Below, piece after piece: positions 27,118 to 34,681 of a DNA stretch of 60,889 nt (positions are counted from its first letter, which is position 1; every line of letters begins with the position of its first letter). The DNA lies in NCBI GenBank assembly GCA_964550895.1, contig CAZKAP010000020.1:1-60889 (forward strand). Reading direction: 5' to 3'. The translations under genes were made by a program, and so were the position numbers. The notes under the pieces are model-generated. The model was given only the letters and a program-made list of their open reading frames with translations, made no database searches and was not told the origin of the DNA. Origin of the DNA: CAZKAP01 sp964550895. GTDB taxonomy: Bacteria; Bacteroidota; Bacteroidia; Flavobacteriales; Flavobacteriaceae.

Positions 27118-28557
27118 TCAGTCTTCCGTAAATAATTGCCCGGGGAAACCTATGAGATAGAGGCATTTTTTTGCCCGGGTAACGGCCGTATACAGCCATC
27201 GTATATAGGCCCGGTCGGGACCATCGGGCTGATAGGGGTGTTCTATAAACACATGATCCCACTGTCCGCCCTGCGACTTATGACACGTTAAGGCATAGGA
27301 AAACTTCACCTGAAGGGCATTCAGGTGCGGACTGTTGCGCACGGCCAGGAGTCTGCGGTAGGAAGAGGAAATGTATTCGAAATCCTCAGAAACCGATCGG
27401 TAGAGCTCCTTCTGTTGCTCGTAGGTGAGTGACGGATTTTCGGAATGCAGGGTATCCAGAAGCAGGAGGGTGTCCAGGGGCGGCTCGTCCGGGTAGTCCG
27501 CCAGCTGTACCTTCACATCGGCAAACTGGAATCCATACAGTTCCTGGATATTTCTAATTTCCAGGATCTCCAGCGTATCCCCGTTGGCGATAAAACCGGC
27601 AGAAGACTTCGCGTCCAGCCAGAAGTAATTGTTCTTCACTACCATGAGACGATCCCCGGCCGAGATCAGGTTTTCCTGGAAGAGTATGCGCTCCCGTATG
27701 CTCTGGTTGTAGAGGTTGGCGCGCTTGTTCGACCGCACGATAAGTACCGTCTCGTGGATGCCCGCATGGGAATAGGCCTGATCCAGAGCCTCCTGTATAT
27801 CGTATCCTTCCGTGAGCCTGACCACATCCGGGTAGGCCTCGCGGCGAAACCGGAAGCCGGCGTAGTTTCCTTCGGTCAGGTGTAATCTCAGGGCTGTGGC
27901 CTCCTGAAGTATGCCGGAATCGGCGACCTGTCTCACCACATCGGTCAGCCCTGCCTGCCTCACCTCCCCCTGTATTTTCAGGGAAAGTTCACCGGAATCC
28001 AGCGCCGGGCTGAGTTCGCTGTGAACGGGAGGCAACTGGGCCGTGTCTCCGACGAAGAGCAGGCGGCAGCCCGATCCGCCTTCCACATATTCGATCAGGT
28101 CGTCCAGCAGGGACGAGGATCTATTCAAACCGGGATCAGAAGCAGAAAAGGAGGAAATCATGGATGCTTCATCCACGATAAACACCGCCTTTCGATGGGG
28201 ATTGTTGTCCAGCACAAAAGACACTCCTCCTCCTTTTTGTGCCCTGGCTGTATAGATCTTGCGGTGAATGGTGGATGCCCGGGAACGTGTGTATTGGGTA
28301 ATCACCTTGGCGGCCCGACCGGTTGGAGCAAGAAGTATGGCCTTTTGTCCCTGTTTTCCCAGCGATTTTAGCAGTGAGCCGATCAGGGTGGTCTTCCCGG
28401 TGCCGGCAAATCCCCTGAGCACCATGGCGTTTCCCGTACCGGTATCGCAACAAAAAGCCGCCAAAACCGTTAAAGCCTTAGCCTGCGAGGGGGTGAGCTC
28501 GAAGGGGAAATTCCTTCTGAGGTCGGCTTCGAATTCCTTTGCGCATCGTGTTTGCAT
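27118..28557 (-). CDS. RecD-like (SF1) DNA helicase/AAA ATPase
   Basis: This is a 479-residue superfamily 1B helicase-like ATPase. Walker A is GFAGTGKTTLIGSLL near residue 48, Walker B is VFIVDEASMI near 125, and the C-terminal UvrD_C_2 motif is YALTCHKSQGGQWDHVFIE near 435. It is shorter than RecD2 and lacks the N-terminal extension, and no RecB or RecC is nearby, so it may act alone in DNA repair; this is inference. It is divergent from the following pilin-like gene. Confidence 0.88.
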   Translation of the reverse strand: MQTRCAKEFEADLRRNFPFELTPSQAKALTVLAAFCCDTGTGNAMVLRGFAGTGKTTLIGSLLKSLGKQGQKAILLAPTGRAAKVITQYTRSRASTIHRKIYTARAQKGGGVSFVLDNNPHRKAVFIVDEASMISSFSASDPGLNRSSSLLDDLIEYVEGGSGCRLLFVGDTAQLPPVHSELSPALDSGELSLKIQGEVRQAGLTDVVRQVADSGILQEATALRLHLTEGNYAGFRFRREAYPDVVRLTEGYDIQEALDQAYSHAGIHETVLIVRSNKRANLYNQSIRERILFQENLISAGDRLMVVKNNYFWLDAKSSAGFIANGDTLEILEIRNIQELYGFQFADVKVQLADYPDEPPLDTLLLLDTLHSENPSLTYEQQKELYRSVSEDFEYISSSYRRLLAVRNSPHLNALQVKFSYALTCHKSQGGQWDHVFIEHPYQPDGPDRAYIRWLYTAVTRAKKCLYLIGFPGQLFTED

Positions 28558-28615
28558 GTGGCTCGTAAATGTAGCATGGATTGGGAAACCGCTCGGGCTG
28601 GTTCAAAAAAAATTG

Positions 28616-28623
28616 TAGATTTG
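28616..28623 (+). promoter_or_regulatory. -7 box for the pilin-like/DUF3822/rsmD unit
   Basis: TAGATTTG, an exact TAnnTTTG match, ends 30 nt before the ATG at 28654. The nearest TTG (28581) is too far for a standard -33 element. Confidence 0.45.
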
Positions 28624-28653
28624 TCAGTAAACCAAAACTAAATTAACTCCATA

Positions 28654-29292
28654 ATGAAAACCATTGTTCAGATCGTTTTATGGGTGGTATGCGTGGTCCT
28701 CGGATATCTCATATATAAGTCTGTTTACAGCAAGATTGATTTCGAGAAAACCCGTAACGAACGATTCCAGGTAGTCGTTGATAAGCTTAAGGACATACGC
28801 GATTCACAGGATGCCTATAACACCGTTAACGGAAAGTACGCAGCGAACTTCAAAGACCTGATCGCCTTTATCGATACCGGACAGTACACCATTACCCAGC
28901 AGAGGGATTCCTCCTTTATCTATTTCGATAAGGTCTACCGAATCGAGATGAGCAAGGATACCGTACTTATCGACACTCTGGGCTTTGTCAAAGTAAGGGA
29001 TTCCATATTTAAGGGAAGCGACCGCTACAAGGATCTGGCCTCCGTACCTTTCGCTCCCAATAACGAGAAATTCAAAATCGAAGTGGGTGAGGTTCAATCC
29101 GGAGGATTTACCGCCGACGTGTATAAAGTGAGTGCCAAGAAAGACTGGATACTGCACGATCAGTCTGAAGATCTGCGCGCCCTCGAGAATGCGCACAACA
29201 GCATCGAGGAGGTCAATGGAAACGAGATCAGCGTGGGGGATTTGAACAAGGTGAGTACCAGCGGTAACTGGCCATCAATCTATGATCAATAA
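28654..29292 (+). CDS. membrane-anchored protein, pilin-like N-terminus, function unknown
   Basis: This 212-residue protein has one N-terminal membrane helix (IVQIVLWVVCVVLGYLIY, about residues 5-22) and an exposed remainder. The region after the helix, ERFQVVVDKLKDIRDSQDAY followed by NGKYAANFKDLIAFI, resembles the helix and loop of type IV pilin or pseudopilin-like proteins, although no prepilin peptidase site is evident. It overlaps the DUF3822 gene by 11 bp and that gene is 1 nt from rsmD, so all three are probably co-transcribed. Function is not recognised. Confidence 0.72.
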   Translation: MKTIVQIVLWVVCVVLGYLIYKSVYSKIDFEKTRNERFQVVVDKLKDIRDSQDAYNTVNGKYAANFKDLIAFIDTGQYTITQQRDSSFIYFDKVYRIEMSKDTVLIDTLGFVKVRDSIFKGSDRYKDLASVPFAPNNEKFKIEVGEVQSGGFTADVYKVSAKKDWILHDQSEDLRALENAHNSIEEVNGNEISVGDLNKVSTSGNWPSIYDQ

Positions 29293-30115
29293 AACCGACA
29301 CATCCGAAGGAATCAACGTATTCCCTTCAACCCGAAAATTGTCCGTTCAGGTGAGCCTGAATGGACTTTCTTTTTCTGTATTAAATGTCGAGGCGAACCG
29401 ACTGGACTCGGCGGGTAGTTACGAGTTTCCCCGTCAGCTGACCGAGGAGTCCATCGAGCGCGAGATCGCCCTGATCATGGACCGGTTCGGACTCGCTTCC
29501 GAATCCTACGATCAGATACAGCTGATATGCCAGACCGGTCAATTTGCCCTGGTTCCCGAACCCCTTTTCGACGAGGCCTCCCTGCCGCATTACCTCAAGC
29601 TTAATGCCCGTCTGGATCACGACGTCTGGCCCCATTTCGATCGGGTAGCGGGTGCAGGGTTGGTCAATGTATTTCTGGGCTTACCCAGGCTGGAGCGCTG
29701 GATCGGGGAGCGTTTCGAAGGGGTCAGTTGCCGGCACAGCGGGAGTGTGCTGATCGAGACCTTTCTGAGGCAGCCCCATTGGGATAACCGACCGCATTGC
29801 TTCGTGCGGGTGGGTTCCAGAACCATGGAAATCGTTCTCATCAGGAATCAGGCATTGCTCGCATACAACCAGTTTTCCTTCTCCAACTCAGAGGATTTCC
29901 TCTATTATCTACTCATGTTCATGGAACAATCCGATGTGGAACCCGAGGAGGCCGACGTCATCCTGTTCGGGGAAGTCAGCGAAGACCATCTCCTGTTCAG
30001 GACCGTTTACCGCTATGTCCGAAACCTGCACATGCTGGACCCCGAGTACGATTTCGATATTTCCGATGAGATCTCCCGTCCCCAATTGGATTATACGGTA
30101 ATCAGCGGCTTCTGA
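29282..30115 (+). CDS. DUF3822 family protein (actin-fold, PilM-like)
   Basis: This 277-residue soluble protein belongs to DUF3822, a Bacteroidota family. Its two-lobed pattern (LNGLSFSVLNVEANRLDSAG near 23-42, later VRVGSRTMEIVLIRNQALL and ADVILFGEVSEDH) resembles the actin/HSP70 fold of PilM and FtsA. PilM-type proteins sit at the cytoplasmic face of type IV pilus and type II secretion complexes; whether this one does is inference. It is 1 nt before rsmD and 11 bp into the pilin-like gene. DUF3822-rsmD adjacency is common in Flavobacteriia as far as I recall. Confidence 0.75.
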   Translation: MINKTDTSEGINVFPSTRKLSVQVSLNGLSFSVLNVEANRLDSAGSYEFPRQLTEESIEREIALIMDRFGLASESYDQIQLICQTGQFALVPEPLFDEASLPHYLKLNARLDHDVWPHFDRVAGAGLVNVFLGLPRLERWIGERFEGVSCRHSGSVLIETFLRQPHWDNRPHCFVRVGSRTMEIVLIRNQALLAYNQFSFSNSEDFLYYLLMFMEQSDVEPEEADVILFGEVSEDHLLFRTVYRYVRNLHMLDPEYDFDISDEISRPQLDYTVISGF

Positions 30116-30116
30116 A

Positions 30117-30668
30117 ATGCGCATCATCGGTGGCACCCACCGGGGAAGGAAACTTAACCCGCCTCCCAGCCTGCCCATAAGACCTACCACGGACCGGGCC
30201 AGGGAAGGGATCATGAATATACTGGCGCACCGCTATCGCCTCAGTGAATTGCGTATACTCGATCTGTTTGCGGGTTCCGGGGCGATGAGCCTGGAATTAG
30301 GCTCCCGGGGTTGCCCGGAGGTGGTGGCCGTCGACAAACATCCCGGCTGCGTATCCTATATCCGTAAAATTTCCACCGAGCTGGGTCTGCCCATCCGGGT
30401 TCACCGCTCGGAGACCATGTCGTTCTTAAGAAAATGGAAACCGCCCGGAGCCTTCGACCTGGTGTTCGCCGATCCGCCATACGCCTTTTCCAGGGAACAG
30501 CTGCTGGCCCTGATGGCCGCACTTTTGGAAGGTGATCTGTTGGCGGATGGGGCACTGATCATCTGCGAACATCCGGTTCAATACGATTTTGCGGATTCTC
30601 CCGGATTCGAATCGTCCCGGGATTACGGCAGTTCCCGGTTCAGCTTTTTCGAGAAAAGACCGGGCTAG
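30117..30668 (+). CDS. rsmD: 16S rRNA (guanine966-N2)-methyltransferase
   Basis: RsmD (183 residues) methylates G966 of 16S rRNA in 30S assembly. The N-terminus MRIIGGTHRGRKL and RPTTDRAREGIMNIL, the SAM motif DLFAGSGAMSLELGSRG, and the catalytic FADPPYAFSREQ near residue 120 are all present. It is the last gene of the three-gene unit. The convergent rnpB ends about 15 nt downstream. Confidence 0.94.
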   Translation: MRIIGGTHRGRKLNPPPSLPIRPTTDRAREGIMNILAHRYRLSELRILDLFAGSGAMSLELGSRGCPEVVAVDKHPGCVSYIRKISTELGLPIRVHRSETMSFLRKWKPPGAFDLVFADPPYAFSREQLLALMAALLEGDLLADGALIICEHPVQYDFADSPGFESSRDYGSSRFSFFEKRPG

Positions 30669-30682
30669 CGGAAGTTATTCAC

Positions 30683-30982
30683 AAAAAAAGAGCAGGCCAT
30701 AAGCCGGATTCTGTACCCGTATCGGGTTCCTATCATTTATCTGGGAGTACGGTTGCCCGTACCCTCGTGCCGCCTACCCTCCAACTCGGACGCGCCGTCC
30801 TCAGACGCTGGTTTACTTGACGTTGCACCGCATAGAGTTTACCTGATTTCACTACAGCCGAACTGTACTTGCTTTCTGTTGCACTGGTCCTCGCCTTACG
30901 GCGGACGGGTGTTACCCGTTACGCTGCGCTGTGGTGTCCGGACTTTCCTCTCCTCTTCAGGGAGCGATAGGAGACCTGCTCC
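30683..30982 (-). ncRNA. rnpB: RNase P RNA, bacterial class A
   Basis: The minus strand carries the catalytic RNA that matures tRNA 5' ends. The conserved P4-side block reads GAGGAAAGTCCGGACACCAC near the 5' end, and the 3' end has GAATCCGGCTTATGG followed by CCTGCTC. GAGCAGG (30981-30975) and CCTGCTC (30696-30690) form helix P1 and fix the ends. A run of seven T follows at 30689-30683 and serves as terminator. The length, about 300 nt, is at the short end for class A. The -7 box is exactly placed upstream. Confidence 0.93.
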
Positions 30983-30985
30983 CGG

Positions 30986-30993
30986 CAAAGTTA
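30986..30993 (-). promoter_or_regulatory. -7 box for rnpB
   Basis: The minus strand reads TAACTTTG, an exact TAnnTTTG match, 3-5 nt before the start of helix P1. This is where transcription of a mature-ended RNase P RNA should start. No -33 TTG is visible. Confidence 0.6.
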
Positions 30994-31084
30994 GGTCATG
31001 TTGATAAATGTAGGCCGGGAAACCTTTTCCGAGGCCTTCCTTTAACCTATTTTTAGTGAAATCTAAGACAAACGTTCGCTTTCG

Positions 31085-32944
31085 TTGGAAAATTTTGTCG
31101 CATCGGCCCTGGCATACCGCCCCGAGCAATTCGGTGAGGTGATCGGACAGGAGGCCATCACCCGTACTCTGGAAAACTCCATACAGTCGGAACAGATTCC
31201 CAGGGCCCTGCTTTTCTGCGGGCCCCGGGGTGTGGGTAAGACCACCTGTGCCCGCATCCTGGCCCGGAGGATCAATGAGAATGACCCCACCAAGGCCAAG
31301 GAGTCCGATTTCGCATTTAATATATTCGAACTGGATGCGGCCTCCAATAATACGGTAGACGACATCCGGGCACTGATCGATCAGGTGCGCATCCCTCCTC
31401 AGACCGGAAAATACAAGGTGTACATCATCGACGAGGTCCATATGCTGTCGGCCTCGGCCTTCAACGCCTTTTTGAAGACCCTCGAAGAACCGCCGAAACA
31501 TGCCGTTTTTATTCTGGCAACCACGGAAAAACATAAGATTATTCCTACCATTCTCTCCCGCTGCCAGATTTATGACTTCAAGCGAATTCAGGTCAGGGAC
31601 ATGGTCGAACACCTGAAGGCCGTAGCCCGGCAACGCGGGGTATCTGCCGAGGAGGACGCGCTGTTTTTGATTTCCCAGAAGGCCGATGGCGCCATGCGGG
31701 ATGCCCTGTCCATATTCGATCGGATCGCCGCCTATTCCGATAACCACATCTCCCGACAAAAAGTGAGTGAGGTCCTACAGGTGCTGGATCACGAAACCTA
31801 TTTGGAGTTCACGCGTAGCATTGCCGCCGGAGACATTCCCGCACTGATCGCCCGTTTTAATGAAATCAGCAAACAGGGCTTCGACGGTCAGCAGTTTATC
31901 ATAGGACTCGGCGATCACTTCCGGGACTTACTGGTCGCAGGCTCGCCGCAGACGCGAGAGTTGCTGGACACGGGTGCTGAGTTGGGCACCCAGCTGGCCG
32001 AACTGTCTTCGGGTCTGGGCCAGAAATTCCTGGTCAGGGCCATCGAACTGGCTACCGAATGCGACTACCGCTATAAAGGCAGCAGCAACCAACGACTGCT
32101 GGTGGAAATCACCCTGATGAAACTGGCCTCCATCGGTACCGGCGAAGACGAAAAAAAAAAAGATAGCCCGATCCTTCCCGCCAGCCGCTTCAAAGAAGGA
32201 TCCCCCGACTCCAGAATTTCAACATACCGCGGGGGGACAGGCCACGCCGAAGCCCGTCAGCTAAAGGAACCCGATCCCGATCCCTTAGATCAGACGATTC
32301 GACAAGGCGATCCGTCCCGGCCTGCGAATAACGAAGGCGACGGCGCAGCAGCAGTGCAGGTGAAATCCGAAAACAAAGCCACAACGGCAGTACCTGAGCA
32401 GCGGAAAACGAATCCGGCCAAACCGACAGCACCGAGATCTGCGAAACCTGCGAGCGCATACGGAGAAGAAGAAGTTACTACTTCGATTTCGGCCCTGTCG
32501 CTCAGCAGTATCCGAAGGAAAAAGGAGCACAAGATGCCGGAGTCGAGCGGGGCCGGGCAAAGGGAAGAACCCCTGCGCGATGCACCCGTTCTTCTGGAAG
32601 AGGTACGGACCTATTGGAACCTGTATGCCGACAGGTTGGAGCAAAAAGGGGAAAAAATACTGGCATCCTGCATGAACGTGGCCCCGCCTGACGCAGTCGA
32701 TGGCACCGTCTTGAAGGTCTCCCTGCCCAACGAAACCATGAAGACGTCTCTGGAATCGGGAGCCTCTCCCCTATTGGTTTTCCTGCGGGATAAACTGGGA
32801 AACGATCACTTGCGGATGGAAGTCACCATAAACGAGAACGAAGAGCGCAAATACATCTATACCCCGGAAGAGAAATACGATCGTCTCCGGGAAAAGAACC
32901 CCGATATCGAACTGCTCCGCAAGGGACTCGACCTGGACTTCTAG
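31085..32944 (+). CDS. dnaX: DNA polymerase III subunit gamma/tau
   Basis: DnaX (619 residues) is the clamp-loader ATPase of DNA polymerase III. Walker A is GPRGVGKTTCARILA near residue 46, followed by DAASNNTVDDIRALIDQVR, the DExx motif YIIDEVHMLSASAFNAFL near 115 and sensor 1 ATTEKHKIIPTILSRCQ. The usual four-cysteine zinc module between Walker A and DAAS is absent. The start is TTG at 31085: an in-frame stop lies at 31064-31066 and no ATG or GTG lies between. An A11 run at codons 356-359 ends the clamp-loader part and may yield a gamma-like product of about 360 residues. The tau-like tail follows (Pro/Ala/Lys-rich linker, then a C-terminal domain). It ends 3 nt from the convergent TMEM220 gene. 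Confidence 0.93.
   Translation: MENFVASALAYRPEQFGEVIGQEAITRTLENSIQSEQIPRALLFCGPRGVGKTTCARILARRINENDPTKAKESDFAFNIFELDAASNNTVDDIRALIDQVRIPPQTGKYKVYIIDEVHMLSASAFNAFLKTLEEPPKHAVFILATTEKHKIIPTILSRCQIYDFKRIQVRDMVEHLKAVARQRGVSAEEDALFLISQKADGAMRDALSIFDRIAAYSDNHISRQKVSEVLQVLDHETYLEFTRSIAAGDIPALIARFNEISKQGFDGQQFIIGLGDHFRDLLVAGSPQTRELLDTGAELGTQLAELSSGLGQKFLVRAIELATECDYRYKGSSNQRLLVEITLMKLASIGTGEDEKKKDSPILPASRFKEGSPDSRISTYRGGTGHAEARQLKEPDPDPLDQTIRQGDPSRPANNEGDGAAAVQVKSENKATTAVPEQRKTNPAKPTAPRSAKPASAYGEEEVTTSISALSLSSIRRKKEHKMPESSGAGQREEPLRDAPVLLEEVRTYWNLYADRLEQKGEKILASCMNVAPPDAVDGTVLKVSLPNETMKTSLESGASPLLVFLRDKLGNDHLRMEVTINENEERKYIYTPEEKYDRLREKNPDIELLRKGLDLDF
32151..32161 (+). promoter_or_regulatory. A11 slippery run in dnaX (candidate tau/gamma frameshift or slippage site)
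   Basis: Eleven consecutive A follow a G (GAA AAA AAA AAA GAT). Reading -1, or adding one A in the transcript, gives AGA TAG: a stop at 32164-32166 and a product of about 360 residues. Loss of one A instead opens a frame that stops at TAA 32262-32264. Confidence 0.6.
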
Positions 32945-32947
32945 GAG

Positions 32948-33304
32948 TTACCTTTTGAATTCCTTACTAAGTGCAGCGAAAAGCAGGAAGATTACTCCGG
33001 AAATCGCCATGCCGATCGATTCCCTTCCTTCTTCTATATTCTGCGTCTTCATACCGCCCTCGGCCAGGTTAACACCTTCGAAAGTCTCGGGCCAGCTCAT
33101 ACCGGCAAGCACGAAAAAGGCTATGGCCAGAGTGATCGCCAGCCATCGGGGAAGGCGGTTAAACAGGAAGAGCAGGGTTCCAACGAAACCGACGGTATAT
33201 CGGATCATCCAATTGGAAGAGTCGGGGTCATTCATCTGCCAGTACACGGAGAATCCGAAAAACAGCAGGAACACTACGGCAAGGATTTTTACAAATAATT
33301 TCAT
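32948..33304 (-). CDS. TMEM220-family membrane protein, last gene of the ebo unit
   Basis: This 118-residue protein has four hydrophobic helices: FVKILAVVFLLFFGFSVYW near 4-22, YTVGFVGTLLFLF near 36-48, WLAITLAIAFFVLAGMSW near 54-71 and IGMAISGVIFLLFAAL near 97-112. The motif QMNDPDSSNWMIRY matches the conserved QxNDPDxxxW(x)3Y of the transmembrane 220 family, whose function is unknown. It begins 2 nt after the eboF stop on the same strand, which places it in the ebo transcript. A role in ebo-linked metabolite transport is inference from position only. Confidence 0.78.
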   Translation of the reverse strand: MKLFVKILAVVFLLFFGFSVYWQMNDPDSSNWMIRYTVGFVGTLLFLFNRLPRWLAITLAIAFFVLAGMSWPETFEGVNLAEGGMKTQNIEEGRESIGMAISGVIFLLFAALSKEFKR

Positions 33305-33306
33305 AG

Positions 33307-34680
33307 TCAGGTTGTAATGAGGTTTTTAATCAGGTCGAATACACCGGTGGCCTCTATCGGGCCTTCGGGAGCACGAATGGCGTCGCGGGTTAAAAATACA
33401 GGAAAATCTTTCTCGGATTCCGGGACCCTCCCGTGGGAACCCCGAATGAGTCCGGCTTCAAGGGGAATCACATTCATCAAGGTGCGGAACCCCAGCTTTT
33501 TGGCAATCAGTTTACGGGCCACTTTAAGCTTGGCGAAAGGATCTTTGGGATTTAGCATCATCTCCACGGGATCGTACCCGGGTTTGCGGTGTATATCCAC
33601 GGTACGCGCGAAGTCCGGCGCCTGCGCGTCTTCCTCCCAGTAGTAATACGTGAACCAGCTCTTGCCATCGGCTACAAGTAGAAAATCACCGGAGCGTTCA
33701 TGGGCTATCCCCCTTTTTTCCTGCTCCTCCTTGTCCCAGATGTGCTCGACGCCTTCCATCGCACCAAGGATTTCACGCACTTCGGCAAGCCGGTTCTGAT
33801 CGTTGACATATACATGGGAAACCTGATGATCCGATACCGCGAAGGCCGCGGATCGTCCGGCATCCAGGTGTTCTCCCCCTTTTTCCGTCCGCACATCCAG
33901 AAAACCGTGTTTGCGCAATACGCGATTGGGGTGCACGGGACGGTCGACCCCGGTTATGCCGTACTCCGATAAAACAACCACACTTACCCCATGGGACTCA
34001 TAGAATCCGATCAGGTCCTCAAGGAGTTCGTCCAGTTCGCGCAGATCTCCGGAAACCCGCTCAGCGTTGTGTCCGTAACGCTGCAGATTGTAATCCAGAT
34101 GGGGCAGGTAGACCAGATTCAGGTTCGGTCGATAGGTCTCATATACTCTTTTGGAGGCTTCTGCTATCCATCGACTCGAGGCTATGGAGGTCGCGGGACC
34201 CCAGAATTTGAACAACGGGAAGGTTCCCAACTCATTCTGAAGCCGATCCCTCAGCTGCGGCGGATGACTGTAGACATCCGGAATCTTGCGTCCGTCAGCC
34301 AGGTAATTCGGGCGGGGCGTAACGCTGTAATCCGCAGAAGAATACATATTGTACCACCAGAACATATTGGCACAGGTAAACCCGGGTTCTTCTTTCCGGA
34401 TCACTTCCCAAAGCTTCGGGGCCTGAACGAGTCGGTTGGACTGCCGCCAAAACTTGACCTCACATTCCTCCTGAAAATACCAACCGTTACCGACTATACC
34501 ATGTTCGGAAACGGGTTTTCCGGTTAGGTAGGTAGACTGGGCCGTACAGGTCACGGCCGGAACCACGGGGGTTATGGCCAGCTGCCGGCCAGCTGCGCAC
34601 CAGTCGGTCAGAAAGGGCATCTGCTCCCCCAAAAGCCTTTTACTCAGGCCTACGGCGTTAATTACGGCTGTATTCTTCAT
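33307..34680 (-). CDS. eboF: EboF-like alkaline phosphatase/type I phosphodiesterase superfamily protein
   Basis: This 457-residue protein has the nucleotide pyrophosphatase/alkaline phosphatase fold. The likely nucleophile threonine is in VPAVTCTAQSTYLTGKP near residue 45. Several metal ligands look changed: the first Asp motif reads INAVGLSKR instead of DG, the SDHG motif reads LSEYGITG near 238, and the His motif reads LPHLDYNLQRYGHN. An intact SDH occurs later in FAVSDHQVSHVYV. It may thus be a low-activity or altered-metal enzyme. It starts 1 nt after eboE. No signal peptide is seen, so it acts in the cytoplasm. The name follows its place in the ebo cluster. Confidence 0.84.
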   Translation of the reverse strand: MKNTAVINAVGLSKRLLGEQMPFLTDWCAAGRQLAITPVVPAVTCTAQSTYLTGKPVSEHGIVGNGWYFQEECEVKFWRQSNRLVQAPKLWEVIRKEEPGFTCANMFWWYNMYSSADYSVTPRPNYLADGRKIPDVYSHPPQLRDRLQNELGTFPLFKFWGPATSIASSRWIAEASKRVYETYRPNLNLVYLPHLDYNLQRYGHNAERVSGDLRELDELLEDLIGFYESHGVSVVVLSEYGITGVDRPVHPNRVLRKHGFLDVRTEKGGEHLDAGRSAAFAVSDHQVSHVYVNDQNRLAEVREILGAMEGVEHIWDKEEQEKRGIAHERSGDFLLVADGKSWFTYYYWEEDAQAPDFARTVDIHRKPGYDPVEMMLNPKDPFAKLKVARKLIAKKLGFRTLMNVIPLEAGLIRGSHGRVPESEKDFPVFLTRDAIRAPEGPIEATGVFDLIKNLITT

Positions 34681-34681
34681 G

